Below, piece by piece: positions 9,078-19,183 of a stretch of DNA of 64,000 nucleotides. The stretch lies in contig PLYH01000001.1 in the NCBI GenBank assembly GCA_003153355.1, forward strand, positions 100,565 through 164,564, in the 5' to 3' direction. Both the position numbers and the translations under genes were made by a program. Positions within the stretch are counted from its first letter, which is position 1. Every line of letters begins with the position of its first letter. Source of the DNA: Candidatus Peregrinibacteria bacterium. GTDB lineage: Bacteria > Patescibacteriota > Gracilibacteria > UBA1369. Below the pieces are notes generated by a model. The model worked only from the letters and a program-made list of their open reading frames with translations, was not told the DNA's origin and did no database searches.

Positions 9078-10684
9078 AACCCGCTCGGAGGAACGGCCTG
9101 GGTTGTTCCGGTTGATGGCTTTGAAGTTGTCGTGGTTTTTTGCTGAGTCGATCCGGTCGAAGAAGAACCAGTTGTACTGGTTTGCGTCGAACCGCCCGCC
9201 GGTTTGTTGTAGGTGATTGTAAACGTCGTGATCGCACTCTTATTGCCCTGAGGATCAACGGCATAAACTTGATAAGTATTTAAACCCGGATTTAAATTGC
9301 CGCCGCCTACGTTGGCATAATAGGTCCAAGTTTTATCGCCAGGTTGGAATTTACTCAAAGTATATCCGTTCACGACCACGCTCTGCGCGCCCGCGACCGA
9401 ACCTTGCACCAACACCACGCCCGTTGTTACGGTGGAAGCCGAAGCTGACGTTGAACCGTTATAAGAAACAACCTGCGGCGCTGTTAACGCATCCGTGATC
9501 TGAACCGCGGCTTTGTTATAAGTAATCTGAACATCAGCTGAATCGCTCTGATTGCCGGAAGCATCGAGGGCGTAAAAACTATAATCGTTCAATCCAGCTT
9601 TATAGTTTCCAAGAGCTTCGGAAACGTTATAGCTGAAACTGGTGGCCCCTGTTTTAAATCTGCTCAAAGTATATTGATCGGTTGTTCCGCCAACGGTTTC
9701 GTGAACGACAACTTTAGCCGTTCCAGGACCAACAGTTCCGCTGATCGCCACTTTATTCTGGTCAGTGCTCATCACGGACGGATTCGGCTGCGTGATGACC
9801 GGTGCGGAAAGCTGGGTCGACGTTGTTGAAGTCGGTGAAGCTGTTTGCTGCGTTCCAGAAGGTGTTAATGTTGATTGTTGAGTATTGGAAGGTTCAATCG
9901 AAAGCTGCTGGGAAGTTGCATCTGTTGGCGGCACGAGAATCTTACTAAAATCCGTAGGATTCTGATCTTCACGGCTGTTCCACAAATACCAATCCGAAAG
10001 TTTAAATTGATCGCTTAACGCCATTAAAACCGAAGGAGTATCGTGATTCTGGAAAGCTTGTAAAATAGCCTGATCCAGAGTCATTTCCTGCCCTACTCCA
10101 ACTTGAACGGTATCCAAAACTGCATTCTTATCAGTAGCATTTCCCAAAATCTGAGCATTCACCTGTCCGGCAATAACACGGACGGTTTCAGTATCGTTGC
10201 TCTCAACTTCAAAAACCGTTCCAACATCGCTTACCATCATATGCGTCGTACGGACATTCATATCGGACTGATCAACGCCTTCGCTGTTCATTTTATTCAC
10301 CCACATGTTGCCGTGCGTAAGCGTCAGGCCGATTTTTTCAACATCGCTGCGTTTGGTGATGTCAGTAATCGTGACCTCGGTATCGCCGTCCAGGCGGACG
10401 ATCGTTCCGTTAAAAAACTGCAGAACGCCGCGGCTGTCCGGTTCAGTCTTGATGGAATCGCCAAGCAGCATTTTCGTTCCGCTGAAAGCGTTGGCCCATT
10501 CGTTCAAACCGTACTGAAGCATCTTGGCTTTTCCGCTCGCAATGTAAAAATATACGTCGCCTTTGGCTCCCTGAAGATTATTCCATAATTGAAAACCGAG
10601 CACGCCGATAACGCCTACTCCCACAAAAATCAGGAAAGGAAGCAAATACTCAAACGGACGTTTGCGGCGATAGACTCTACGCAT
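9074..10684 (-). CDS. FecR-domain, membrane-anchored surface protein
   Basis: A basic N-terminus (MRRVYRRKRP) precedes one membrane segment (LLPFLIFVGVGVIGVLGF). A FecR-like domain follows at about residues 60-190 (LLGDSIKTEPDSRGVLQF, GTVFEVE). After a Ser/Thr/Gln/Pro linker come two similar beta modules containing YTLSRFKTG / YTLSKFQPG and ending in ITYNKPA / ITYNKAA. A low-complexity Thr/Ser tail ends the protein. It probably projects outside the membrane. No sigma factor gene is next to it, so classical FecR signalling is not supported. The start at 10,684 is preferred over an upstream one at 10,714. Confidence 0.75.
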   Translation of the reverse strand: MRRVYRRKRPFEYLLPFLIFVGVGVIGVLGFQLWNNLQGAKGDVYFYIASGKAKMLQYGLNEWANAFSGTKMLLGDSIKTEPDSRGVLQFFNGTIVRLDGDTEVTITDITKRSDVEKIGLTLTHGNMWVNKMNSEGVDQSDMNVRTTHMMVSDVGTVFEVESNDTETVRVIAGQVNAQILGNATDKNAVLDTVQVGVGQEMTLDQAILQAFQNHDTPSVLMALSDQFKLSDWYLWNSREDQNPTDFSKILVPPTDATSQQLSIEPSNTQQSTLTPSGTQQTASPTSTTSTQLSAPVITQPNPSVMSTDQNKVAISGTVGPGTAKVVVHETVGGTTDQYTLSRFKTGATSFSYNVSEALGNYKAGLNDYSFYALDASGNQSDSADVQITYNKAAVQITDALTAPQVVSYNGSTSASASTVTTGVVLVQGSVAGAQSVVVNGYTLSKFQPGDKTWTYYANVGGGNLNPGLNTYQVYAVDPQGNKSAITTFTITYNKPAGGSTQTSTTGSSSTGSTQQKTTTTSKPSTGTTQAVPPSGF

Positions 10685-10754
10685 AGCAAAAAGAGCTAAA
10701 ACAAAACCGTACAAAGTATAACAAGATCCGCATTGCTGTAAAGGAAATTACGCT

Positions 10755-12179
10755 TTAAAAACCCATTTCACGCTTCAAGGCGTTAATATCTCTCATCAAA
10801 CGCTGGTCTTCTTTGATTTGAGCCAAAATTTTATTGCAGGAATGAAGCACGGTCGTGTGGTTCTTTCCGCCGAAATTTTCGCCGATGGTTTCGTAAGACT
10901 GGTTAAGAAGCTCGCGGATCAAATACATGCAGATCTGGCGCGGGATAATAATTTCGCGGCGGCGTTCCATCCCGGTAAGAATGGTGCGGTCAATTTTATA
11001 ATATGTTGATACCGCGTTAATGACATCATCCAAAGTTCTTGCGGCTTGCTGCTGCTGGACCTGCTGTGGAGACTGCATCGTCGCATTGCCGATGATCTGC
11101 TGGGCTTTGTTGAGCTTTTGCAAAACACGGGTCACGGAATTCATAGTCGGCGTGGCATTTTCCAGTTTGGCCTGAGCCAGTACGCTGACCAAAACACCGA
11201 TCATTTCACGGGTGCTGGTCGTTACGTTATTGGCGATGAGATGCAAAATATCCGGATCAAGAATCTCGCCCTGCTCCTGACATTTATACTGAAGGATGGC
11301 CACGCGGGTTTCAAATTCCGGAACGCACACTTCAATGACCATGCCCATGCCGAAACGGCTGCGCAGACGGTCATCAAGGCCGTTCAATTCACGTGGAGCC
11401 CGGTCGGCACTCATGATGATCTGTTTGCCTGCGTCGTAAAGTTCATTGAAGGTATGAAAAAATTCCTGTTCCGACGTGGCTTTGTTGGCAAAAAACTGAA
11501 TGTCATCAACGATCAGACAGTCAACGTTGCGGTACTTATCTTTAAAAGGTTTGGTGTGGCGTTTGCCGATGGCTTCAATGATCTCGTTGGCGAAAGTCTC
11601 CGAGGTCATATACACCACGCGCAGGTTCGGGTGATTTTTTTGGATCTGATTGCCGGTCGCCTGTAAAAGATGCGTTTTTCCAAGACCGACGCCGCCGTAA
11701 ATATACAGCGGATTGTAAATACTTCCAGGTTTGGCCGCAACGGCCAGACAAGCAGCATGCACCAGACGGTTTTCCATACCCGGAATATAACTGTCGAGGT
11801 TATATTTCATCATCTTGCTGCGCATCCCGTCCACAAGCACCTCCTGTTTGTTCGGCACTTTACGGATCTTTGGCGTTTCGTCGATCAAAATATTGTTGAG
11901 GTCGACTTTGTCTGGATGCTCTCCGCTCAGGAGCGTGGAAATAACTTCGTATTCGATGTGGTTAATGTTGGAATCCAAATCCTTGACGATCTCCAAAAGC
12001 TTTATGTGGTAGCGGTGGCGGATGTTATCGCGTGAGACCATTCCTGAAACTCCGATCGTCAAAACTCCGTCAACGTAATTGTCGATGATGGTGTCTTTGA
12101 AGAATGTGAGGAGGTGTGCCTTGCTAGCTGTGGGCGCCAGAGTCAGGAGCACTTTTTCCCAGAAAATTTTCTTATCCAT
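10755..12179 (-). CDS. dnaA: Chromosomal replication initiator DnaA
   Basis: Binds DnaA boxes, melts the origin and loads the helicase. It is 474 aa. Domain III has Walker A GGVGLGKTHLL, Walker B CLIVDDIQF and the sensor region LRSRFGMG. Domain IV ends with the box-recognition helix region (GGKNHTTVLHSCNKI). A Gln-rich stretch (MQSPQQVQQQQAA) links domains III and IV, which is unusual. There is no dnaN neighbour; upstream on the same strand are rseP, frr and pyrH. Confidence 0.97.
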   Translation of the reverse strand: MDKKIFWEKVLLTLAPTASKAHLLTFFKDTIIDNYVDGVLTIGVSGMVSRDNIRHRYHIKLLEIVKDLDSNINHIEYEVISTLLSGEHPDKVDLNNILIDETPKIRKVPNKQEVLVDGMRSKMMKYNLDSYIPGMENRLVHAACLAVAAKPGSIYNPLYIYGGVGLGKTHLLQATGNQIQKNHPNLRVVYMTSETFANEIIEAIGKRHTKPFKDKYRNVDCLIVDDIQFFANKATSEQEFFHTFNELYDAGKQIIMSADRAPRELNGLDDRLRSRFGMGMVIEVCVPEFETRVAILQYKCQEQGEILDPDILHLIANNVTTSTREMIGVLVSVLAQAKLENATPTMNSVTRVLQKLNKAQQIIGNATMQSPQQVQQQQAARTLDDVINAVSTYYKIDRTILTGMERRREIIIPRQICMYLIRELLNQSYETIGENFGGKNHTTVLHSCNKILAQIKEDQRLMRDINALKREMGF

Positions 12180-12417
12180 AGGAGAAAGTTTTTTAATAAA
12201 TTCGGAAAATCATTTCGGAAAACAGGGTGAATACTAATGACTTTTTTTGGCTTCTACAAGTCTAAAAATTCAAACCTCCAACCCACAATCCCTAGCGATC
12301 TTGACACTGCTTCATACTAGGTATGGATAAAAAACTCTACTAAAAAATATTATAAATTTCGATCAATAATCACCCCGAACTAAAAGAGTTTCGCGCGCAA
12401 GAAATTTTATATTTTTT
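12180..12417. promoter_or_regulatory. AT-rich dnaA upstream gap with one DnaA-box-like site
   Basis: The 238-bp gap between rseP and dnaA holds one near-consensus DnaA box on the minus strand at 12,322-12,330 (TTATCCATA, 8 of 9 to TTATCCACA). A very AT-rich run lies at about 12,340-12,425. A TTGACA hexamer at 12,301-12,306 lies on the plus strand, pointing away from dnaA. This may be the autoregulated dnaA promoter, or part of an origin. One box alone does not prove an origin. Confidence 0.35.
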
Positions 12418-14040
12418 TTAAAATAATTTCACAATGTCGCTATAGGTGATGGCGACAATGAGAATCATCAAGAGTACAAAACCGATCGTGTGAATGAGTG
12501 CTTCCCATTTGGCGTTGATTCTTCTTCCAATCAGAAGTTCCACCAGGATAAAGAACAGTCTGCCTCCGTCCAGTGCGGGAATCGGCAGTACGTTAATGAT
12601 CGCGAGACTCAGCGAAAGCAAAGCCATAAAACGAAGCAACGAAAGCACGCCCTGCTGCACGAACGTATACGTAAGCTGGGCAATACCGACCGGGCCGGCA
12701 ACTCCTTCCGGAATCGTAAATTGCGTAAAGAACGTATGCAAAACATTCACGAACATCTGAACGGTCAATCCGGCCAGGCGGTATGACTCTTCCACAGCTT
12801 TGACCGGAGCAACCCACAGCGGATAATGCACGTCATTGATTTTTAAAACCGTGGTCGGTTCGTCTTTATCATAAAATGTCAGAAATTGATTTTCATGCGG
12901 ATAAAGAATTGAAAGACCCACACCGATCAGACCATTTTTATCAGGCTGAACCTGAATGGTTTTCGGCTGGCCGTCGCGGACAATATTGTAGGTCAGAAGT
13001 TGGCCCGGGCTTTTTTTAGTGATGGCAATAACATCATCAGGCAAGGAAATGCTCTGGCCGTTGACCTGCATCACGACATCGCCGTTCTGGAAAGCGGCTT
13101 TTTCCGCCGGACTGTCCGGAAACACATCTGAAATAATGACGCGCTGCTGGACTGGAAGATCCACGACCGTATTCACGGCCTGATCGCCTCGCCAAAGCAT
13201 AAGCGTGGCCTGTTTGGATTGAGTGATCCCGGTTACATAATCGTCGTAACTGTAGATATCTTTGCCGTCGAGCTGCAGCAGAACATCCCCGGCTTGAATA
13301 GTGCCGTTTTCAAACTTCAGACTCTGGTCGGCTTCCTGAACCACCAGCCGCGGCAAAAATATCAATTGGTATGGAGTGAACCCCAGCCCCCCGCTGTCCC
13401 CTGCCGCAAGATTTAAAAACACGTGGCTATTGTTGCCGCGGTCAACTTCAACTACAACCGTTGAATTCTTCGCAGTATTAATAGTAGCCTGAAGATCATC
13501 TCCTGAAAAAACTGTTTTGCCGTTCACCTGCAAAATCTGGTCACCTGGTTTCATGCCTGCTTTATCGGCCGGGCCTCCGGCCCGGACATCCTGCACCGCA
13601 ATCCCCGGCTGAATCTGAATCGTTCCGTCCTGAATCGCGCCCAGTACGTCATCACCGCTCAAAATAAGGGGCTGAATGCCAAAAATAAACCCGATCGTCA
13701 GCAAAACCCAGGCCAGTAAAAAATTCATGATCACTCCCGCAATGATGACCATAATACGCACACGGGCAGGCTTGCTCGCAAAACTTCTCGGATTCTTCAT
13801 CACCTTTTCATCACGGTTGTCTTCGCCCAAAAGCCGGACAAATCCTCCGAAAGGAATGGCATTAATGGAATAAATCGTTTCACCTTTTTTCACGCCCCAA
13901 ATGCGTGGGGGCAATCCGAACCCGAACTCCTCGACTTTAATACCGCTTTTCCTGGCAACGATAAAATGTCCCCACTCGTGCACGAGAACGAGTACGGAAA
14001 AAATCAGGACAAAAACGATCGCGGTGATGACAAAGCTCAT
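12418..14040 (-). CDS. rseP: Site-2 intramembrane metalloprotease (RseP/RIP family)
   Basis: An intramembrane zinc protease that releases membrane-bound regulators. The first helix carries HEWGH (HExxH zinc site), and the late motif NVLPIPALDGGRL supplies the third ligand, Asp. Between them lie PDZ-type modules (AGGPADKAGMKPGDQILQVNG; PDSPAEKAAFQNGDVVMQVNG, with a possible third in between). That is more PDZ sequence than in short S2P proteins, and explains the 540-aa length. The ATG at 14,040 is chosen; a TTG at 14,070 would add ten residues. It is the third gene of a pyrH-frr-rseP run. Confidence 0.92.
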   Translation of the reverse strand: MSFVITAIVFVLIFSVLVLVHEWGHFIVARKSGIKVEEFGFGLPPRIWGVKKGETIYSINAIPFGGFVRLLGEDNRDEKVMKNPRSFASKPARVRIMVIIAGVIMNFLLAWVLLTIGFIFGIQPLILSGDDVLGAIQDGTIQIQPGIAVQDVRAGGPADKAGMKPGDQILQVNGKTVFSGDDLQATINTAKNSTVVVEVDRGNNSHVFLNLAAGDSGGLGFTPYQLIFLPRLVVQEADQSLKFENGTIQAGDVLLQLDGKDIYSYDDYVTGITQSKQATLMLWRGDQAVNTVVDLPVQQRVIISDVFPDSPAEKAAFQNGDVVMQVNGQSISLPDDVIAITKKSPGQLLTYNIVRDGQPKTIQVQPDKNGLIGVGLSILYPHENQFLTFYDKDEPTTVLKINDVHYPLWVAPVKAVEESYRLAGLTVQMFVNVLHTFFTQFTIPEGVAGPVGIAQLTYTFVQQGVLSLLRFMALLSLSLAIINVLPIPALDGGRLFFILVELLIGRRINAKWEALIHTIGFVLLMILIVAITYSDIVKLF

Positions 14041-14075
14041 GGAAAAATCAAATATCGTAAACTTCGGCAATCGCC

Positions 14076-14630
14076 CTACACTTTCATTACGTCGGCTTCT
14101 TTGGTTTTGGAAAGCATTTCAATATCCTGATTCATGGCGTCAACTTTGTCCTGGAGTTTTTTTTCAAGACCTTTCCCGATGTCTTCGCTGATCTCTTTAG
14201 CCTTTTCCTGAGCCCTGATTTTATCCATGACAGTCTGCCGCGCATGACGGATGCTGATGCGCGCATCTTCTGCCAGTTTGTTGACGACTTTGGTCAGATC
14301 GCGGCGGCGTTCTTCAGTGAGCGGCGGAATATTAATGCGGATGACGATGCCGTCATTGTTTGGAGTAAGACCCATGTTCGAAATCATGATACCTTTTTCA
14401 ATGGCCTGAAGCGTACCTTTATCCCAAGGCTGGATCTGGATCGTTTTGGCGTCGGGAACGGAAATATGCGCCAAAGCCTTTAAAGGCTGATTTGAGCCGT
14501 AAGCTTCAACCATCACCCCTTCAACCAAAGAAGCGGACGCCCGTCCGATCTGCAGATGAGAATATTCAGTCTTCAAATGATCAATGACCTTTTTCATTTC
14601 AGCTTCGCCGAGGACAATAAAATCGGACAT
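14076..14630 (-). CDS. frr: Ribosome recycling factor
   Basis: With EF-G, splits the post-termination ribosome. The 184-aa length is standard. Recognisable parts are the N-terminal helix with RASASLVEGVMVEAYG, the PWDKGTLQAIEKGI stretch, and the helical RRRDLTKVVNKLAEDARISIRHAR region. It follows pyrH by 12 bp, the common bacterial pyrH-frr pairing. Confidence 0.97.
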   Translation of the reverse strand: MSDFIVLGEAEMKKVIDHLKTEYSHLQIGRASASLVEGVMVEAYGSNQPLKALAHISVPDAKTIQIQPWDKGTLQAIEKGIMISNMGLTPNNDGIVIRINIPPLTEERRRDLTKVVNKLAEDARISIRHARQTVMDKIRAQEKAKEISEDIGKGLEKKLQDKVDAMNQDIEMLSKTKEADVMKV

Positions 14631-14642
14631 AATTTAAAAAAA

Positions 14643-15356
14643 TTAACTGATAAGCGTACCGACCTGTTCCCCTTTCACCACGCGGGCGATATTCCCCTTT
14701 TTGTGGAGATTAAAGACCATGATCGGCAACTTTTTTTCCAGACATAAAGAAACGGCTGTCAGATCCATCACGCCAAGTTCCTTTTCCAAAATCTCTTTAT
14801 AACTTATATGAGTGTATTTCTTGGCATTCTTGAATTTCATCGGATCTTTGTCGTAAATATAGTCCACCTTCGTAGCTTTGAGCATGATGTCGCAATTCAG
14901 TTCCATCGCGCGCAGCGCTCCCGCAGTGTCGGTGGTGAAGTACGGATTTCCCGTGCCGCCCGCGCAGATAAGAATTTTCCCTTTCTTTAAATAGTCCAAA
15001 GCTTTCGGACGCAAGTACGTTCCGACAACAATCGGCATGCTGATGGCCGAACCGATCGGCGCTCCGATGCCCATCTTTTCAAACTGGTCCTGCAAAGCCA
15101 TCGAGTTCATGACCGTAGCCAGCATTCCCATATAATCCGACGTCACGCGGTCCACGCCGGAATCTTTCGAATCACGGTAGCGCCAGATGTTGCCCCCGCC
15201 GATCACAATCGCGATCTCCACTCCCATTTTTTTCACTTCAATGATCTCCTTACAGAGTTCACGGACGATCTTAAAATCAATACCGCCGTCTCTGCTGCCT
15301 TGAAGAACTTCTCCGGACAGCTTGAGCAGAATGCGTTTATACTTAAGTTTAGGCAT
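14643..15356 (-). CDS. pyrH: Uridylate kinase
   Basis: Phosphorylates UMP to UDP in pyrimidine nucleotide synthesis. It is 237 aa of the amino-acid-kinase fold: KLSGEVLQG at the N-terminus, VIGGGNIWRY, VTSDYMGMLATVMNSMALQ, and the ATP-site part CAGGTGNPYFTTDTAGALRA. It starts directly after the stop codon of the upstream 160-aa gene, so the two are very likely translationally coupled, and frr follows. Confidence 0.96.
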   Translation of the reverse strand: MPKLKYKRILLKLSGEVLQGSRDGGIDFKIVRELCKEIIEVKKMGVEIAIVIGGGNIWRYRDSKDSGVDRVTSDYMGMLATVMNSMALQDQFEKMGIGAPIGSAISMPIVVGTYLRPKALDYLKKGKILICAGGTGNPYFTTDTAGALRAMELNCDIMLKATKVDYIYDKDPMKFKNAKKYTHISYKEILEKELGVMDLTAVSLCLEKKLPIMVFNLHKKGNIARVVKGEQVGTLIS

Positions 15357-15839
15357 TTATTTCGTTAACAAAATATATGTAAGAACCACGCCGATGGCGA
15401 GGCCGACCAAAAAAACCAGAGGAATCTTTTTCTCTTCGCGCTCGTCGTGCGCACCCGCAAGTTCTGTCAGCAGATTTGAACTGATGACCACGTCTTCATC
15501 CGGATTGTCATTAACCACATCGGCGCAATCACGGCTCGTGACGAGCTGCACAAATTTGCCGAACTTCACTTTCACCACATCTCCGGGTTCAGACTCAAAC
15601 TGTTCTTTTTCCTGATTCTTCGCCACGCTGGCCAACACGGACTCAACTTCATCTTCAATCATGTTCGCGTCATCATTCATGGAGTGATTTTCAATCAATG
15701 GTTCAACCGAAGCCGAATCTTCCTGTTCATCGTCGATGCGGTGAACATGGAACGCTTCATCCTGCTTTACCCTTTTAATGGTGATGTCTCGGACAGCGCC
15801 GGACCTTTTCGACGAAGCTTTCTTTTGGGAAATTGGCAT
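15357..15839 (-). CDS. Tail-anchored acidic hypothetical protein
   Basis: A 160-aa protein with a basic N-terminus, a long acidic and presumably disordered middle (EDSASVEPLIENHSMND), and a single C-terminal membrane helix (IPLVFLVGLAIGVVLTYILL) followed by TK. The tail-anchor layout suggests a cytoplasmic domain held at the membrane. I recognise no family. The stop codon abuts the pyrH start, so it leads the pyrH-frr-rseP transcript. Confidence 0.65.
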   Translation of the reverse strand: MPISQKKASSKRSGAVRDITIKRVKQDEAFHVHRIDDEQEDSASVEPLIENHSMNDDANMIEDEVESVLASVAKNQEKEQFESEPGDVVKVKFGKFVQLVTSRDCADVVNDNPDEDVVISSNLLTELAGAHDEREEKKIPLVFLVGLAIGVVLTYILLTK

Positions 15840-15906
15840 AGAAAATGTTCAAGGGCTAGCTGCCCTAAAATATATCACAAAAAGTTCGTGAACAAAATGG
15901 AAACAA

Positions 15907-15933
15907 AAAGGAGGCCATGAAGACCTCCTTTTG
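15907..15933 (-). terminator. Rho-independent terminator of groEL
   Basis: Stem AAAGGAGG / CCTCCTTT with a 9-nt loop and A/T flanks, placed about 25 bp beyond the groEL stop codon on the minus strand. Confidence 0.8.
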
Positions 15934-15958
15934 AAATTTCTAAATTTTCGCGAGCTGA

Positions 15959-17650
<1,692 letters not shown>

Positions 17651-17694
17651 TTATACAACACTGTCGCATTTCCTTTTTAATAAGGCTGGCGCGG

Positions 17695-18000
17695 TTACTC
17701 TAAAATTGCCAAAATACGACCGGCATCGATCACATAAAGTTCCTTGCCGTCGATCTTCACTTCCGTTGCTCCCCAGTCTTCAAGAAGGACAACATCCCCT
17801 ACTTTTATATCCATCGGAATGCGTTTGCCGTTGGTGTCATACTTCCCTTCTCCGACAGCAACAACTTTACCTTTTTTAGGTTTCCCCTTAGAAACCGAGT
17901 CAGGAATAATAATCCCGGAAACAGAGGTCTCCATTTCACTCATGGGTTCAACCACGATACGATCCTCAAGCGGACGAAGTTTAGACTTTTTGTCTGACAT
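17695..18000 (-). CDS. groES: Co-chaperonin GroES (Hsp10)
   Basis: The lid of the GroEL ring. It is 101 aa from the ATG at 18,000 (MSDKKSKLRPLEDRIVV). The frame is open for 16 more codons upstream, but those do not resemble GroES. The mobile-loop region reads MSEMETSVSGIIIPDS, and KVGDVVLLEDWGATEVKIDG is near the end. It sits between the KTSC-like gene and groEL. Confidence 0.96.
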   Translation of the reverse strand: MSDKKSKLRPLEDRIVVEPMSEMETSVSGIIIPDSVSKGKPKKGKVVAVGEGKYDTNGKRIPMDIKVGDVVLLEDWGATEVKIDGKELYVIDAGRILAILE

Positions 18001-18028
18001 ACTTTGATATTGGTTAAAGATATAAAAA

Positions 18029-18256
18029 TTATTTAATTTTAGATTCATACAACTTCCTTACATGCGTATTTATATATGTATTTAAACCATAACCACGAAG
18101 AGCTAAATTCTTCATATTCTCAATATGCAAAACACCTGCAGAATTATATGTATAAAGGTATTCTGCATGATCATGAAAAGCGACTTTCAGATGCTGCGGA
18201 CCAATTTCAAAGGCCGAAACACCGGAATCTCCATTTAAATTAAGGTAACGTTGCAT
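18029..18256 (-). CDS. Small KTSC-domain-like protein, first gene of the heat-shock operon
   Basis: A 75-aa protein with the order of a KTSC domain: VSAFEIGPQHLKVAFHDHAEY is a hairpin of the 'x-I-G-Y-D-x-x-x-x-L-x-V-x-F' type, followed by YTYNSAGVLHIENMK and a C-terminal Gly-x-x-x-N stretch (GYGLNTYINTHVRKLY). The match is by eye only. KTSC domains are small, poorly characterised domains. It lies between the two CIRCE operators and groES with a 28-bp gap, so it should be co-induced with the chaperonins. Confidence 0.6.
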   Translation of the reverse strand: MQRYLNLNGDSGVSAFEIGPQHLKVAFHDHAEYLYTYNSAGVLHIENMKNLALRGYGLNTYINTHVRKLYESKIK

Positions 18257-18277
18257 AGTTAATAAAATATATTCTAA

Positions 18278-18304
18278 TTAGCACTCAATAAAAATGACTG
18301 CTAA
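18278..18304. promoter_or_regulatory. CIRCE element 1 (HrcA operator)
   Basis: TTAGCACTC, nine spacer bases, then GACTGCTAA. This matches the CIRCE consensus (TTAGCACTC-N9-GAGTGCTAA) at 17 of 18 positions. It lies 21 bp upstream of the first gene of the groES-groEL operon. In known systems the HrcA repressor binds here and is released on heat shock; no hrcA gene is in this window. Confidence 0.93.
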
Positions 18305-18318
18305 TTACATGATACCGT

Positions 18319-18345
18319 TTAGCAGCCTCAAGGGTCAAGTGCTAA
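18319..18345. promoter_or_regulatory. CIRCE element 2, degenerate copy
   Basis: TTAGCAGCC, nine spacer bases, then AAGTGCTAA: 15 of 18 positions match CIRCE. It begins 14 bp after the first element ends. Two tandem operators suggest cooperative HrcA binding over the promoter. Confidence 0.75.
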
Positions 18346-18437
18346 TAAGGCTTCGTTTGTGATTTATCAATTAACAAAAAGGATTTGTTGTTAGATAATA
18401 AGCAAAAATATTGAATTACTAGCTCAGAATAATCATC

Positions 18438-18821
18438 ATGCCATTAGAAATTGATAAAAATCGGAAACAAAAATGGTGGCTAAGCATGGGTTTATTAATT
18501 TTTGGTTTCATAGCCATATATGGAACGATGTTTTGGACGATCCAAAACTCACAAAATACCTATTTAATTTTTAGTGGTGTTCTATCAGGAATACTATGTT
18601 GGATACTAGCGATAATAATATATTTAATTCCAACAAAAAAAGAAAAAGAAACAAAAAAATTATATGAAAAATTAATGCCAAAAAATATTGCAGGTTCTGG
18701 AATTCTCGCAATACTGGCTTCAATATGCTTATTTTGCTTATTCATTTTGACAGCAATAGGGCTATGGAGCGTTCACCCAATTCTAAGTATAGTATTTATT
18801 ATTTTTTGTTTTCTTTCATAA
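18438..18821 (+). CDS. Small AT-rich membrane protein
   Basis: A 127-aa protein with four hydrophobic segments (about residues 15-33, 42-63, 84-105 and 108-126) and a charged Lys/Glu loop (PTKKEKETKKLYEKLMP) between the second and third. No family is recognised. Its base composition is AT-richer than the flanking housekeeping genes. Its stop codon overlaps the start of the DUF1801 gene (TAATG), implying translational coupling. Confidence 0.55.
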   Translation: MPLEIDKNRKQKWWLSMGLLIFGFIAIYGTMFWTIQNSQNTYLIFSGVLSGILCWILAIIIYLIPTKKEKETKKLYEKLMPKNIAGSGILAILASICLFCLFILTAIGLWSVHPILSIVFIIFCFLS

Positions 18822-19183
18822 TGAAAAAAACAGCAAACGTTGATGAATACATCTCAGGCTTTCCAAAGGAAACGCAAAAACTCTTAAAGCAAATGCGGGC
18901 AACTATCAAAAAAGCCGCTCCAAAAGCGGAAGAAAAAATAAGTTACGGGATGCCCGGATATGATTTGAACGGCATGCTCGTATGGTTTGGAGGTTACGGC
19001 AAGCATATCGGCTTTTATCCCAAACCTTCAGGAATCAAAAATTTTCAAAAGGAACTTTCTGTCTATAAACAGTCCAAAGGCGCTGTTCAGTTTCCATTAG
19101 ACAAACCGCTGCCAACTGGACTGATAACCAAAATCGTAAAATTCAGAATGAAAGAAAATTCGCAAAAGACCAAAAAAAACTAA
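18821..19183 (+). CDS. DUF1801 / YdhG-like protein
   Basis: A 120-aa cytoplasmic protein with the family pattern: VDEYISGFPKETQKLLKQMR, then KISYGMPGYDLNG and HIGFYPKPSGIKNF. The DUF1801 fold is related to the CyaY/YdhG group; its role is uncertain. The start at 18,821 overlaps the previous stop codon. The 3' end overlaps the next gene (opposite strand) by 4 bp. Confidence 0.85.
   Translation: MKKTANVDEYISGFPKETQKLLKQMRATIKKAAPKAEEKISYGMPGYDLNGMLVWFGGYGKHIGFYPKPSGIKNFQKELSVYKQSKGAVQFPLDKPLPTGLITKIVKFRMKENSQKTKKN

Noticed and set aside
9074-10684. Anti-sigma factor FecR of an ECF signalling system
   Set aside because: No sigma factor or TonB receptor gene is near and the protein has long extracellular beta modules instead.
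11046-12035. Plus-strand open frames of 121-206 codons opposite dnaA
   Set aside because: They are shadows of dnaA codon structure, lack family resemblance and have no separate promoter.
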